Part shown: positions 1-7,961 of the stretch, piece after piece | Layout: each line of letters starts with the position of its first letter | How positions within the stretch are numbered: the first letter of the stretch is position 1 | From: Pedobacter gandavensis | GTDB taxonomy: Bacteria > Bacteroidota > Bacteroidia > Sphingobacteriales > Sphingobacteriaceae | DNA: 64,000 bases | Assembly (NCBI RefSeq): GCF_014172405.1 | Contig: NZ_WNXC01000012.1 | Span: 1-64,000 of the forward strand | Reading direction: 5' to 3' | Made by a program: the position numbers and the translations under genes | Notes under the pieces: model-generated | Seen by the model: the letters and a program-made list of their open reading frames with translations, nothing else | Database searches by the model: none | Told to the model about the DNA's origin: nothing

Positions 1-610
1 ATAAAATCTGGCAGAAATAATTTCAGTAATGATGCAGTACTTGATGGCATAAATATTAAACTGGATAAAAATACAAAGCTATATTTTTATCACCTCCTCC
101 ACAAGTTTTGGGATTGATCCAAATGAAGCCATTAAACTAGCAAAGAAAAACAAAACCATCTTCCGTGGGGAGGTGCTTTGCAATGGAGATACACTTAAAC
201 AATTGCTGGCCAGAAGTAGATATTTACTGTTCAAACACCACAATAAATGGACCCAGGCTCAGAAGAACCGGGCGGAACTGCTCTTTGAGCGGTATCCAGA
301 GTTAAACAAGGCATATAAATTATCCCTAAGACTAGGCGAAATCTTTAAAGTATGTAAAAGTAAGGAACAGGCATTTAAACGGCTGGCATTATGGTATAAT
401 GATGTAGAAGATTCCGCAATAGAAACATTCAGAACTGTCCCCAGACCTATACAGGTACATTAATTATCTATTCTAAACTTCTTCACTAACAGATCTACAA
501 ATGCATCTGCGGAATCATTCAATGCAAAGGTGAAAGCATTCAGGGCAACTTCCAGGGGAGTTAGGGATGTTAAATTTTTCCTATTCAGGCTATCTAAAAT
601 CTATGCTTAA
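1..610 (+). pseudogene. ISL3-family transposase remnant
   Basis: The C-terminal part of an ISL3-type DDE transposase is recognisable from about base 119 to 610: an NGDTLKQLLARSRYLLFKH stretch, then KWTQAQKNRAELLFERYP, and a final NRSTNASAESFNAKVKAF block near 493-546. The frame is closed by TAA at 461-463, where relatives have an aromatic codon after His, yet it stays homologous in the same frame to a second TAA at 608-610. Upstream, a DAVLDGINIK-like segment in frame 1 (bases 1-117) may be the preceding part after a frameshift near 115. At least one nonsense codon and probably one frameshift make this a decayed gene. The N-terminal half lies outside the window or is lost. Confidence 0.75.
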
Positions 611-684
611 ATCTCATTCCCCCAAGAATTCCGCTTGATCCTAGAAAAATGGTTTGGATTTATGGAAATTTCCTGTTTTGAAAT

Positions 685-722
685 AAAAAATCCCGTTTCT
701 TTGTGAGAAACGGGATTTTTTT
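685..722 (-). terminator. Intrinsic terminator after tRNA-Asn
   Basis: Perfect 11-base arms ATCCCGTTTCT (690-700) and AGAAACGGGAT (706-716) enclose a 5-base loop, with an A-run on the left and a T-run on the right. The hairpin can therefore terminate in both directions. It lies just downstream of the minus-strand tRNA and just downstream of the plus-strand transposase remnant. Confidence 0.8.
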
Positions 723-749
723 GGTAATCTACCGACTTGTAGATTTGTG

Positions 750-823
750 CTCCCGAGACTGGGCTCGAACCAGTGACCCTCTGATTAACAGTCAGATGCT
801 CTAACCAGCTGAGCTACTCGGGA
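750..823 (-). tRNA. tRNA-Asn (GTT anticodon)
   Basis: Read on the minus strand, this 74-base sequence folds as a cloverleaf. The acceptor arm TCCCGAG (817-823) pairs with CTCGGGA (751-757), with discriminator G from base 750. The D arm includes AGCTCAGCTGGTTAGAGC. The anticodon arm CTGACTGTTAATCAG carries GTT, and the T arm holds GGTTCGAGCC. No CCA is encoded. The 3' end faces the transposase remnant, an arrangement typical of tRNA-associated integration sites. Confidence 0.95.
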
Positions 824-1083
824 ATCCTTCGATTCAGAGATTATTAGTGTTTTTGAAAACTTAAATAATTCCCTTTTTTTCGGTGTGCAATATTAGGAGT
901 TTTTCCCCACTTATAAAAGGAGTAAGGCGATTTTTTTTTAGATTTTAAATTAAGGCCCTAATTTAGTGTGAATTAAAATTCAATTTTTTTTTTAGAAAAC
1001 GAACGAAAAGAGGCTGAACGCCATTAAATGGATAAAATCAAAGTAATTTAAAGGTAAAATCAAGGACAGTTCCATGGTATTTC

Positions 1084-1114
1084 TTTGATGCTAATGCCTG
1101 TTGCTGTACATTTG
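1084..1114 (+). promoter_or_regulatory. Bacteroidota-type promoter of bacilliredoxin gene
   Basis: TTTG at 1084-1087 and TACATTTG at 1107-1114 are separated by 19 bases, a full match to the Bacteroidota primary sigma consensus (TTTG, then TAnnTTTG). The expected transcription start near 1120 gives a leader of about 25 bases before the ATG at 1144. The rest of the 824-1143 gap is AT-rich and shows nothing else I can identify. Confidence 0.7.
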
Positions 1115-1143
1115 TATCGATTAACGAATTAAAGATAGAAAAT

Positions 1144-1554
1144 ATGTATCCTGAATATTTAGTAGAACCAATGCGTGCAGAACTTACTAAAGTAGGTTTC
1201 GAAGAGATGAAAACTGCAGCTGATGTAGACAGTGCCATCACCGCTGAGGGTACTGTGTTTGTAGTAGTAAACTCTGTTTGTGGTTGTGCAGCAGCAAATG
1301 CTCGTCCAGCAGCAAGATTAGCAGCAGCAAATGAGAAACACCCTGATAAATTGATTACCGTATTTGCAGGTATGGAAAAAGAAGCAGTAGATAGAGCTAG
1401 AGGTTATATGATGCCTTTCCCTCCATCTTCTCCATCAATGGCTTTATTCAAAGATGGTAAACTGGTTCACATGATTGAACGTCACCAAATCGAAGGCAGA
1501 CCAGCACAAATGATCGCTGACAGTCTAATTGGTGCTTTTGAACAATACTGCTAA
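1144..1554 (+). CDS. BrxA/BrxB-family bacilliredoxin
   Basis: This 136-residue protein belongs to the YphP/YqiW (bacilliredoxin, DUF1094) family. These thioredoxin-fold proteins are known in Firmicutes to remove bacillithiol from oxidised protein thiols. The family CGC motif is present as SVCGCAA (Cys46 and Cys48), followed by the PFPPSSPSMALF region that lines the active site. Length is normal. It is a single-gene transcript between a good promoter and a strong bidirectional terminator. Whether this organism makes bacillithiol cannot be told from the window, so the low-molecular-weight thiol partner is an open inference. Confidence 0.9.
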   Translation: MYPEYLVEPMRAELTKVGFEEMKTAADVDSAITAEGTVFVVVNSVCGCAAANARPAARLAAANEKHPDKLITVFAGMEKEAVDRARGYMMPFPPSSPSMALFKDGKLVHMIERHQIEGRPAQMIADSLIGAFEQYC

Positions 1555-1583
1555 TCGCAACAAAAAAGAGCGATAAAAATATA

Positions 1584-1627
1584 ATAAAACAAGGGCTGGT
1601 TTGATGAAAACCAGCCCTTGTTTTATT
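1584..1627. terminator. Bidirectional intrinsic terminator
   Basis: A long nearly perfect hairpin has arms ending in AAGGGCTGGTTT and AAACCAGCCCTTG, flanked by A-rich and T-rich runs on both sides. It separates the plus-strand bacilliredoxin gene from the convergent minus-strand cdaA gene and can serve both. Confidence 0.85.
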
Positions 1628-1685
1628 ACATAATATTTAATCCTCATTTCCCGAAAGTTATTTTCCGCCGCTAGGGGGAATTGAT

Positions 1686-2477
1686 TTAAAAATCCTTATT
1701 CAGTAATTTTTCCAGCTCTCCGAAAGAGACATTCATTCTTACCCTTCCTTGTTTCGCATAGGCGATTTCGCCGGTTTCTTCAGAAATGATGACTGCTACG
1801 GCATCCGTGGTTTCTGAAACACCAATCCCAGCTCTATGGCGTAATCCAAATTGTGGAGGCAGTTTATCATTATCAGTGAGTGGTAAAATACAACTGGCAC
1901 TTTTGATCTTATTTTCTGCAATGACCACTGCACCATCGTGTAGTGGACTATATTTTTGAAAGATACTTTCCAATAATCTTTTTGATATTCTAGAATCAAT
2001 CACCTCACAGCTATTGGCGAAAAGCTGGTCGTCATAGAACTTGACAAATACAATTAAAGCACCTGTTCTTGATTTTTTCATGCTTTTACAAGCATCAATG
2101 ATTGGTTTTATGCGGACCAAATTGTCCCTTTCAATGTTTTTGCTGCCGAAAAGATAACCCCACCATGCTTTGTTCTGCTGAAGAAAGGTGTTTTTCCCAA
2201 TCAAAAGGAGGAAACGCCGGATTTCTGGCTGAAAGATTACAATCAAGGCGATGATTCCTACACTCATAAACTTATTGATGATGGTAGAGAGTAACCTCAT
2301 GTTGAGCTGTTCTACTGCAAACCAGATGATCAGAATGATCAACATTCCCAGCAGTAAATTGACTGCCAGTGTGTTTTTAATCAGGTTGTAAATATAGTAG
2401 ATGAGCAGTGCAACAAATATTATGTCCACCACATCTGTTAATGATACTCTTAGAAAATCGAAGTCAAATCCTTTCAT
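1686..2477 (-). CDS. cdaA: Diadenylate cyclase CdaA (c-di-AMP synthase)
   Basis: The product (263 residues) is a membrane-bound diadenylate cyclase that condenses two ATP into cyclic di-AMP, a signal tied to potassium and osmotic homeostasis. Three hydrophobic segments lie within residues 15-85, followed by a cytoplasmic DAC domain holding the catalytic DGA (about 181-183, in SPLHDGAVVI) and RHR (about 213-215, in GLRHRAGIGVSE) motifs. I start at the ATG at 2477. A longer in-frame reading would run 27 residues upstream into folP with no family similarity. It lies 44 bases behind folP on the same strand, probably co-transcribed. No CdaR gene is adjacent. Confidence 0.93.
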   Translation of the reverse strand: MKGFDFDFLRVSLTDVVDIIFVALLIYYIYNLIKNTLAVNLLLGMLIILIIWFAVEQLNMRLLSTIINKFMSVGIIALIVIFQPEIRRFLLLIGKNTFLQQNKAWWGYLFGSKNIERDNLVRIKPIIDACKSMKKSRTGALIVFVKFYDDQLFANSCEVIDSRISKRLLESIFQKYSPLHDGAVVIAENKIKSASCILPLTDNDKLPPQFGLRHRAGIGVSETTDAVAVIISEETGEIAYAKQGRVRMNVSFGELEKLLNKDF

Positions 2478-2521
2478 TATGCCCAAGTTAGGTATTTTTT
2501 GATATTTATGTGAGCTGCATT

Positions 2522-3379
2522 CTAATGCGTTCTGGTTTTCTCTACCAAGGCAATGCATTCTGCTGCAGCTTTCACATCATGGACTCTAAGGATTCCTGCA
2601 CCCTTCATCAAAGCAATGGTATTCAGTATGGTGGTTCCGTTTAAGGCATGTTGGGGATCATTCCCTAAAAAGTTATAGATCATCGATTTTCGTGAGAAGC
2701 CAACTAATAATGGCAATTCAAAAATATCAAGATCTTCTAGCTGGTTGAGCAATTGGTAATTTTCATCAGTTGTCTTTGCAAAACCAAAGCCTGGATCAAG
2801 GATAATATCTTTTAGCCCTAATTTCCTTAGTGTAGCTATTTTTTCAGAGAAGTAATCAATCAGGTTTAGAGCGATATTCGAATAGCCAGTTTGCTGCTGC
2901 ATATTCTGTGGCGTACCCCGCATGTGCATTAGAATATATGGAACCTGTAAATCTGCTGCCGTTTGGAACATCTCTTCGTCTAATTCTCCTCCGGAAATGT
3001 CGTTGATCAGGTGTGCTCCGGCACCAATACTTTCCCTGGCTACTTTCGCCCGGAAAGTGTCTATGGAAAGCCAGGCTTCAGGGAATTTTTTACTAATGAT
3101 TTCTACCATGGGCACCATCCGACTCAATTCTTCCTCAGTGCTTACTTCCGCAGCACCAGGGCGTGAAGAATAAGCACCAATATCTATGAACTTAGCGCCC
3201 TCATTTAGAAATGTTTCCGTTCGCCTCAACGCGTCATCAACATTGTCAACTCTGCTGTTGTTATAAAATGAATCCGGAGTGAGATTGAGGATTACCATCA
3301 CTGTCGGCTTGCTGATATCTACAAGCCTGCCTTGCAGGTTTAGTGTGGTTTTTGGGTTTAAAAATGTATCTTTAGCCAT
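2522..3379 (-). CDS. folP: Dihydropteroate synthase
   Basis: FolP condenses p-aminobenzoate with 6-hydroxymethyl-7,8-dihydropterin pyrophosphate in folate synthesis and is the sulfonamide target. The 285-residue TIM barrel has LNLTPDSFYNNS (31-42), DIGAYSSRPGA (about 66-76), DPGFGFAKT, GFSRKS and a terminal RVHDV motif, all expected for the family. The ATG at 3379 is chosen over a TTG 12 bases upstream because a TATTTTTG promoter element overlaps that TTG. It is the first gene of a likely folP-cdaA operon. Confidence 0.95.
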   Translation of the reverse strand: MAKDTFLNPKTTLNLQGRLVDISKPTVMVILNLTPDSFYNNSRVDNVDDALRRTETFLNEGAKFIDIGAYSSRPGAAEVSTEEELSRMVPMVEIISKKFPEAWLSIDTFRAKVARESIGAGAHLINDISGGELDEEMFQTAADLQVPYILMHMRGTPQNMQQQTGYSNIALNLIDYFSEKIATLRKLGLKDIILDPGFGFAKTTDENYQLLNQLEDLDIFELPLLVGFSRKSMIYNFLGNDPQHALNGTTILNTIALMKGAGILRVHDVKAAAECIALVEKTRTH

Positions 3380-3388
3380 CGTAGAAAG

Positions 3389-3396
3389 CAAAAATA
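3389..3396 (-). promoter_or_regulatory. -7 element upstream of folP
   Basis: Read on the minus strand this is TATTTTTG, a match to TAnnTTTG. The folP ATG begins only about nine bases further on, so the mRNA would have almost no leader. A TTTA at the -33 position is a weak match only. Confidence 0.5.
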
Positions 3397-3435
3397 CGGT
3401 ATTTAAATAGCTTTAAACTAAATATTTTAATTGTT

Positions 3436-3978
3436 TTGGCAACAAACACATCTCAAGAATTCGACTCAGTAATTGCGGTTTGTAAATCGCTTTTTATAAA
3501 GAAAACAAAGGACTATGGGACGGCATGGCGCATACTAAGGCCATCTTCTATTACCGATCAGATTTTCATTAAGGCACAACGTATCCGTACGCTGGAGGAA
3601 AAAAAGGTCTCCATGGTAGATGAAGGAATTATTCCCGAATATATCGGTATCATTAATTATTGTGTGATGGGGATGCTACAGCTGGAATTTGCTGATGGTG
3701 ATTCCTACGATCTACCACTGGAACAAGTGGAACGGCTTTATGATGAAAAGGTAAAGCTCACCAAAGAATTGATGTTCGCAAAAAATCATGATTATGGGGA
3801 GGCCTGGAGAGATTTACGCATCAGCTCCTTAACCGACCTGATCCTGATGAAAATTTTAAGAGTAAAGCAGATTGAAGACAATGCTGGTCAAACATTGGCC
3901 TCGGAAGGGGTGGATGCCAACTACCAGGATATGCTCAATTATTCTGTTTTTGCATTGATAAAACTAGGACTGAAATAA
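3436..3978 (+). CDS. DUF1599 protein with duplicated domain
   Basis: This 180-residue DUF1599 protein belongs to the group annotated as nucleotide-modification-associated domain 1. It contains two copies of the same unit: KDYGTAWRILRPSSITDQI (about 25-43) and HDYGEAWRDLRISSLTDLI (about 118-136), each followed by a similar helical stretch. The biochemical role is unproven; a nucleotide-related role is family-level inference. The start is TTG at 3436 because no in-frame ATG precedes the first conserved motif. Its stop overlaps the next start (TAATG at 3976-3980), showing translational coupling with the DoxX-like gene. Confidence 0.8.
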   Translation: MATNTSQEFDSVIAVCKSLFIKKTKDYGTAWRILRPSSITDQIFIKAQRIRTLEEKKVSMVDEGIIPEYIGIINYCVMGMLQLEFADGDSYDLPLEQVERLYDEKVKLTKELMFAKNHDYGEAWRDLRISSLTDLILMKILRVKQIEDNAGQTLASEGVDANYQDMLNYSVFALIKLGLK

Positions 3979-5129
3979 TGAAGAAAATTGCCTTAAATTT
4001 TGCCAGAATATTTGTTGGAGTCCTATTTATATTCTCTGGACTAATTAAAGCGAATGACCCGTTGGGCTTCGGTTATAAGTTGCAGGAATATTTTGAAGTT
4101 TTTCACCTGCCTTTTTTAAGTGGTATCGCTACTGGAATTGCCATTTTACTATGTGTGATGGAAATCGTACTGGGGGCATTGCTACTTTTTGGCTTTTGGG
4201 CTAAAAGGGTGACTTCTGGCCTATTGGCAGTCATTATTTTCTTTACCTTCCTAACTTTTGTATCGGCATTTTTCAAAGTAGTGACTTCTTGTGGTTGTTT
4301 TGGAGATGCAATTCCTTTAACACCGTGGCAGTCTTTCTCCAAAGATTTACTACTTCTGATATTAATCGTTTATCTTTTCATCAATAGGAATTTAATTCAG
4401 CCAATCACCACTAACCGTAGCTGGCAAAGTGCCTCGCTGGCTATTGTGCTTTGTGCTTCGCTGATGTTCAGCCAATATACCTACAGCAGACTGCCAATCT
4501 TAGATTTCCTGCCTTATAAAGTAGGTGCGAATATTCCAGCACTTATGGCTACGCCTCCGGGAGCTGAACCTGATGAATTCTTAATCATGTACAATCTGAG
4601 CAATAAGAAAACAAAAGAGAAAAAGGTGATGAGTGATAAAGATTACCTGAAAACGGAAATCTGGAAAGATGAAAATTGGGAGATCGTTGGAACTCCTGAA
4701 AAGAAATTGATCAAAAAAGGTTACGAACCAAAGATCAAAGATTTGTTAATCAGCGACGCTTCTGGTACAGATTACACAAAAGAACTGATAGAAAACCCTT
4801 ATTATAACTTGATTTATGTGGCTTACAACCTAAAAGATACCGATGAAGAGGGGATGGCCAGGTTGAATGCGTTGGCACTGAATGCCGCAGAACAATTTAA
4901 CATCAGAACGGTACTGCTAACTTCTAATTCTGCACAGGATGCCCAAGTTTTTAGTAAAAAAATGAAACTGTTTACGGAAGTTTTTTATGCGGATGCAGTT
5001 CCTTTAAAAAGTATGGTGAGAGCTAATCCCGGGGTATTATTACTTAAAAATGGAGTCATTATCGACAAATGGCATTACAATGCGGTACCTTCATTTGAGG
5101 TGCTTTCCGAAAAATATTTCAGTAAATAA
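3978..5129 (+). CDS. BT_3928-like DoxX/MauE-type membrane protein
   Basis: The protein (383 residues) begins with a DoxX-like membrane domain of about four hydrophobic segments (residues 5-150). It carries SGLIKANDPLGF near the N-terminus and a SCGCFGD motif typical of MauE/DoxX-like proteins linked to thiol redox. The C-terminal 180 residues are soluble and look thioredoxin-like in layout but lack a CxxC pair. This domain order matches the BT_3928 family of Bacteroidota, whose function is not established. It overlaps the upstream DUF1599 gene by one base and is followed within 3 bases by an ABC permease gene. Confidence 0.8.
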   Translation: MKKIALNFARIFVGVLFIFSGLIKANDPLGFGYKLQEYFEVFHLPFLSGIATGIAILLCVMEIVLGALLLFGFWAKRVTSGLLAVIIFFTFLTFVSAFFKVVTSCGCFGDAIPLTPWQSFSKDLLLLILIVYLFINRNLIQPITTNRSWQSASLAIVLCASLMFSQYTYSRLPILDFLPYKVGANIPALMATPPGAEPDEFLIMYNLSNKKTKEKKVMSDKDYLKTEIWKDENWEIVGTPEKKLIKKGYEPKIKDLLISDASGTDYTKELIENPYYNLIYVAYNLKDTDEEGMARLNALALNAAEQFNIRTVLLTSNSAQDAQVFSKKMKLFTEVFYADAVPLKSMVRANPGVLLLKNGVIIDKWHYNAVPSFEVLSEKYFSK

Positions 5130-5132
5130 GCG

Positions 5133-6191
5133 ATGCTTTCCTACGCCCTCAAGAAGTTTTTATATGGACTGGCGGTTATGCTGGGCGTGTTGATCGTGGT
5201 GTTTTTACTGTTTAATGTGTTGCCAGGTGATCCAGCAAGAATGACAATGGGGCAGCGGTCCGATGTACAGTCACTGGAAGCCGTACGCAAAGAATTTGGT
5301 CTGGATAAGTCCAGGCCAGTTCAATTTTTTCTATACCTGAATGACCTTTCTCCCCTAAGTATCCATACCAATACTGCCGAAAATAAAGCAAAGTATCATG
5401 ATGTGAAATTACTGGCTCTTGGAAAGGAGGTGGTCGTTTTAAAATGGCCTTACCTTCGCAGATCCTATCAAACAAAGAGAGAGGTGACCAGTATCTTAAG
5501 AGAAACCGTTCCCAATACTTTTGTATTGGCGCTGTCAGCCATGGTTTTCGCTACCGTTATAGGTGTTTTTCTAGGTGTGGTTTCTGCTGTAAACAAAGAT
5601 ACCTGGATCGATAAAGCAGCAAATTCATTTGCCATACTGGGGATTTCTGCGCCTTCTTTTTTTGCAGGAATCATCATTGCCTGGTTGTTCGGTTTCGTAT
5701 GGAGCGACTATACGGGTTTAAATATGTCGGGGAGCTTGTATAGCTATGATCCCTTCAAGGGAGAGATTATGACCTTGAAAAATCTTTGGTTGCCAATGAT
5801 TACCCTGGGATTAAGGCCGCTCGCGATTATTGTACAGCTAACCCGGAGCGCAATGTTGGATGTTTTGGCCCAGGACTACATCAGGACTGCCAAAGCGAAA
5901 GGATTAAGTAGAAATGCGATCATTTACAAACACGCGCTTAAAAACGCTTTAAATCCAGTCATCACTGCAATCTCCGGTTGGTTTGCAGGCTTATTGGCTG
6001 GTTCTTTTTTTGTAGAATATATCTTTGGATACAATGGATTGGGGAAGGCTACCGTTAGCGCATTGGAAATGTCAGATTTTCCGGTTGTAATGGGCTCAAT
6101 TCTTTTTATTGCCTTTATATTTGTGTTGATCAATATTCTGGTAGACTTATTATACGCCGTTATTGACCCTAGAATTAAACTTGCTGAGTAA
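5133..6191 (+). CDS. OppB/DppB-type ABC transporter permease
   Basis: This 352-residue inner-membrane permease is of the peptide/nickel binding-protein-dependent type. It has an N-terminal membrane segment, LFNVLPGDPARM near residue 27, a long loop before the second membrane segment, and about five further segments. The cytoplasmic EAA-type loop DYIRTAKAKGLSRNAIIY contacts the ATPase. Length is normal for OppB. No OppC permease, ATPase or substrate-binding protein is nearby, so partners must be encoded elsewhere and the substrate cannot be named. It starts 3 bases after the upstream stop and is followed 2 bases later by aroK, suggesting one operon of mixed functions. Confidence 0.88.
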   Translation: MLSYALKKFLYGLAVMLGVLIVVFLLFNVLPGDPARMTMGQRSDVQSLEAVRKEFGLDKSRPVQFFLYLNDLSPLSIHTNTAENKAKYHDVKLLALGKEVVVLKWPYLRRSYQTKREVTSILRETVPNTFVLALSAMVFATVIGVFLGVVSAVNKDTWIDKAANSFAILGISAPSFFAGIIIAWLFGFVWSDYTGLNMSGSLYSYDPFKGEIMTLKNLWLPMITLGLRPLAIIVQLTRSAMLDVLAQDYIRTAKAKGLSRNAIIYKHALKNALNPVITAISGWFAGLLAGSFFVEYIFGYNGLGKATVSALEMSDFPVVMGSILFIAFIFVLINILVDLLYAVIDPRIKLAE

Positions 6192-6193
6192 AA

Positions 6194-6700
6194 ATGAAAA
6201 TATTTCTGATTGGATTTATGGGCTGTGGTAAAAGTACGTTGGGTAGAAAACTGGCGACTAAATTGGGGTATGATTTTATTGACCTGGATCACCAGATTGA
6301 AATGCTTGCCGGAATGCCTATAGGTGAATTTTTCGCTGCTAAGGGAGAGCCTGCCTTCAGGGTATTTGAAAGTAAAACGTTAAAAGAGTTCAATTACCCA
6401 GATAATTGTGTGGTAGCTACAGGTGGGGGAGCTCCCTGTTATTTTGACAACATGCAGTGGATCAATGAAAATGGACTTTCTGTATATATCGAAATGCCTC
6501 CCACTGCACTTGCGAAACGTCTGGAAGGCGGTAAGGATAAGCGTCCCTTGTTAAAAGATATGAACGAAGATGAGCTGATCGCGTTCATTGCTGCTAAACT
6601 GGAAGAACGTAATCCTTTCTATCAACAAGCCAATCAGATTGTTAATGGCATCAGCCTGACGCCTGATGCCCTAAGAGTATTGGTTCTATCTGACGTTTAA
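6194..6700 (+). CDS. aroK: Shikimate kinase
   Basis: AroK phosphorylates shikimate with ATP, the fifth step of chorismate synthesis, in the cytoplasm. The 168-residue protein shows a Walker A loop GFMGCGKST (7-15), the substrate-binding DLDHQIE region (about 31-37), the TGGGAPC block near residue 79 and the lid arginine region GKDKRPLL. The ATG at 6194 follows the permease stop by two bases. The last 4 bases overlap the convergent thioesterase gene tail to tail. Confidence 0.95.
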   Translation: MKIFLIGFMGCGKSTLGRKLATKLGYDFIDLDHQIEMLAGMPIGEFFAAKGEPAFRVFESKTLKEFNYPDNCVVATGGGAPCYFDNMQWINENGLSVYIEMPPTALAKRLEGGKDKRPLLKDMNEDELIAFIAAKLEERNPFYQQANQIVNGISLTPDALRVLVLSDV

Positions 6701-7095
6701 AGGTCTTCTTTCTCAAATTGTTCTTCAATGTATTTAATATGGGTTTTTCCATGTGGTGCCGGATTTCCATCTTCGTCCACATTTACAAATACCATTTTAT
6801 CGATGGTCAGGATACTTTTTCTGGTGATCTTATTACGCACTTCACAGCGCATCGTTAAAGAGGTATGCCCAAAGTCGGTGGCGGTAATGCCCATCTCTAT
6901 TATGTCGCCCTGTTTAGCCGAACTGACAAAATTGATTTCCGAAATGTATTTTGTAACGACTCTCGGATTACCCAATTGTACAATCGCATAGATCGCTGCC
7001 TCTTCATCGATCCAACGGAGCAAGCTCCCGCCAAACAAAGTCCCATTGGGATTTAGGTCTTCTGGTTTTACCCATTTTCTAGTGTGAAAATTCAT
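6697..7095 (-). CDS. Hotdog-fold acyl-CoA thioesterase
   Basis: This 132-residue single hotdog domain hydrolase is of the YciA/cytosolic long-chain acyl-CoA thioesterase type. Conserved features are NPNGTLFGGSLLRWIDEEA (about 15-33), a beta-strand core, and GHTSLTMRCEV in the second half. The ATG at 7095 is preferred to a TTG at 7113: a TAGTTTTG -7 box spans 7111-7118 and an AAGG lies just before the ATG. Chain-length preference is unknown. It converges on aroK with a 4-base overlap. Confidence 0.85.
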   Translation of the reverse strand: MNFHTRKWVKPEDLNPNGTLFGGSLLRWIDEEAAIYAIVQLGNPRVVTKYISEINFVSSAKQGDIIEMGITATDFGHTSLTMRCEVRNKITRKSILTIDKMVFVNVDEDGNPAPHGKTHIKYIEEQFEKEDL

Positions 7096-7110
7096 AAGCC
7101 TTATTTTGTT

Positions 7111-7118
7111 CAAAACTA
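7111..7118 (-). promoter_or_regulatory. -7 element of thioesterase gene
   Basis: On the minus strand the sequence is TAGTTTTG, matching TAnnTTTG. Transcription would start near 7105, about ten bases before the ATG at 7095. This excludes the upstream TTG as start. Confidence 0.5.
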
Positions 7119-7161
7119 ATCATTTAAGCATCATGAATCTCAGATTTAATCCAGTAGAATT

Positions 7162-7617
7162 TTAGTCTAAACTCCGATGCTTTTTCTTCATTTGATAGTC
7201 TACGGAGAATGGGCCTGAACCAATTACCCAGAATAAGATCAACAACATCAAGACAATGATGGAAAGCCATAATTCTGAATTTAGAAAAGAGAATCCCCGG
7301 GATAAATTCACGAAAAATACCGCACCCAACAGAATTGGAATCTGAATGACTACTGCAAACCTGGTCAACAGGCCAAGTACGATAAATAAGCCCCCTACCA
7401 GATGAGCAAATCCAACAATATGTACCAGCAAACTCGCCATCATCCCCGAAAAACTATACACATTGTTTTGTAAGAGTAGATCTTGTAAGGATGCCGTATT
7501 GCCCACAATGGCAATGCCCTTGCCAAATATCAACACACCTAACATAATGCGTACTGCATCCAGCCATTTGGCATGATGCAGGTCTCCCCAGTGTTCAATC
7601 TTTTGAATAACAGTCAT
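7162..7617 (-). CDS. DoxX-family membrane protein
   Basis: The product (151 residues) has four predicted membrane segments and the DoxX-family core (RIMLGVLIFGKGIAIV near residue 24, HIVGFAHLVGGLFIVLGLLTR near 66). DoxX proteins are small membrane proteins associated with redox or thiol stress in several bacteria; the exact role here is unknown. An AAGGAGGT sequence ends 5 bases before the ATG. Such a strong Shine-Dalgarno is rare in this phylum and nearly absent elsewhere in the window. The gene stands alone between the thioesterase and a long AT-rich gap. Confidence 0.85.
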   Translation of the reverse strand: MTVIQKIEHWGDLHHAKWLDAVRIMLGVLIFGKGIAIVGNTASLQDLLLQNNVYSFSGMMASLLVHIVGFAHLVGGLFIVLGLLTRFAVVIQIPILLGAVFFVNLSRGFSFLNSELWLSIIVLMLLILFWVIGSGPFSVDYQMKKKHRSLD

Positions 7618-7621
7618 GATA

Positions 7622-7631
7622 TACCTCCTTG
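7622..7631 (-). promoter_or_regulatory. Strong Shine-Dalgarno of doxX-like gene
   Basis: On the minus strand this reads CAAGGAGGTA, a near-complete anti-16S match spaced about 6 bases from the ATG at 7617. Neighbouring genes lack anything comparable. Confidence 0.7.
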
Positions 7632-7961
7632 TTTTTAAAAATTGCTAATTGAAGTTAAGGAAAATAAACTAGATTACCAAGGGAGATTCTGTGGTAATTT
7701 ACTGTTTTTCAGTGCTTTATTTGTATTCCTGATTTGAGTATCCAATAGCTAAAAATCAAAGGAGACTAAATGTGCTAAAATCTTTTTTTTGCACTAATTC
7801 TGTTTTTTTATTGCCTTATTTTTTGATAAAATATTGAATTTCATTGTTTTATAAGTTTTAAAATAATTTTCCATGTCACCACTTCGACAGGTTTTGTAGT
7901 TTATATTTGCCATGTATGAATTAAAATATAATCCCCTATTATCTTGAGATTCTAATACATT

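Noticed and set aside
1..117. Open plus-strand frame at the left edge as an independent gene
   Set aside because: Part of it resembles the ISL3 transposase upstream of the frameshift, so it is folded into the pseudogene.
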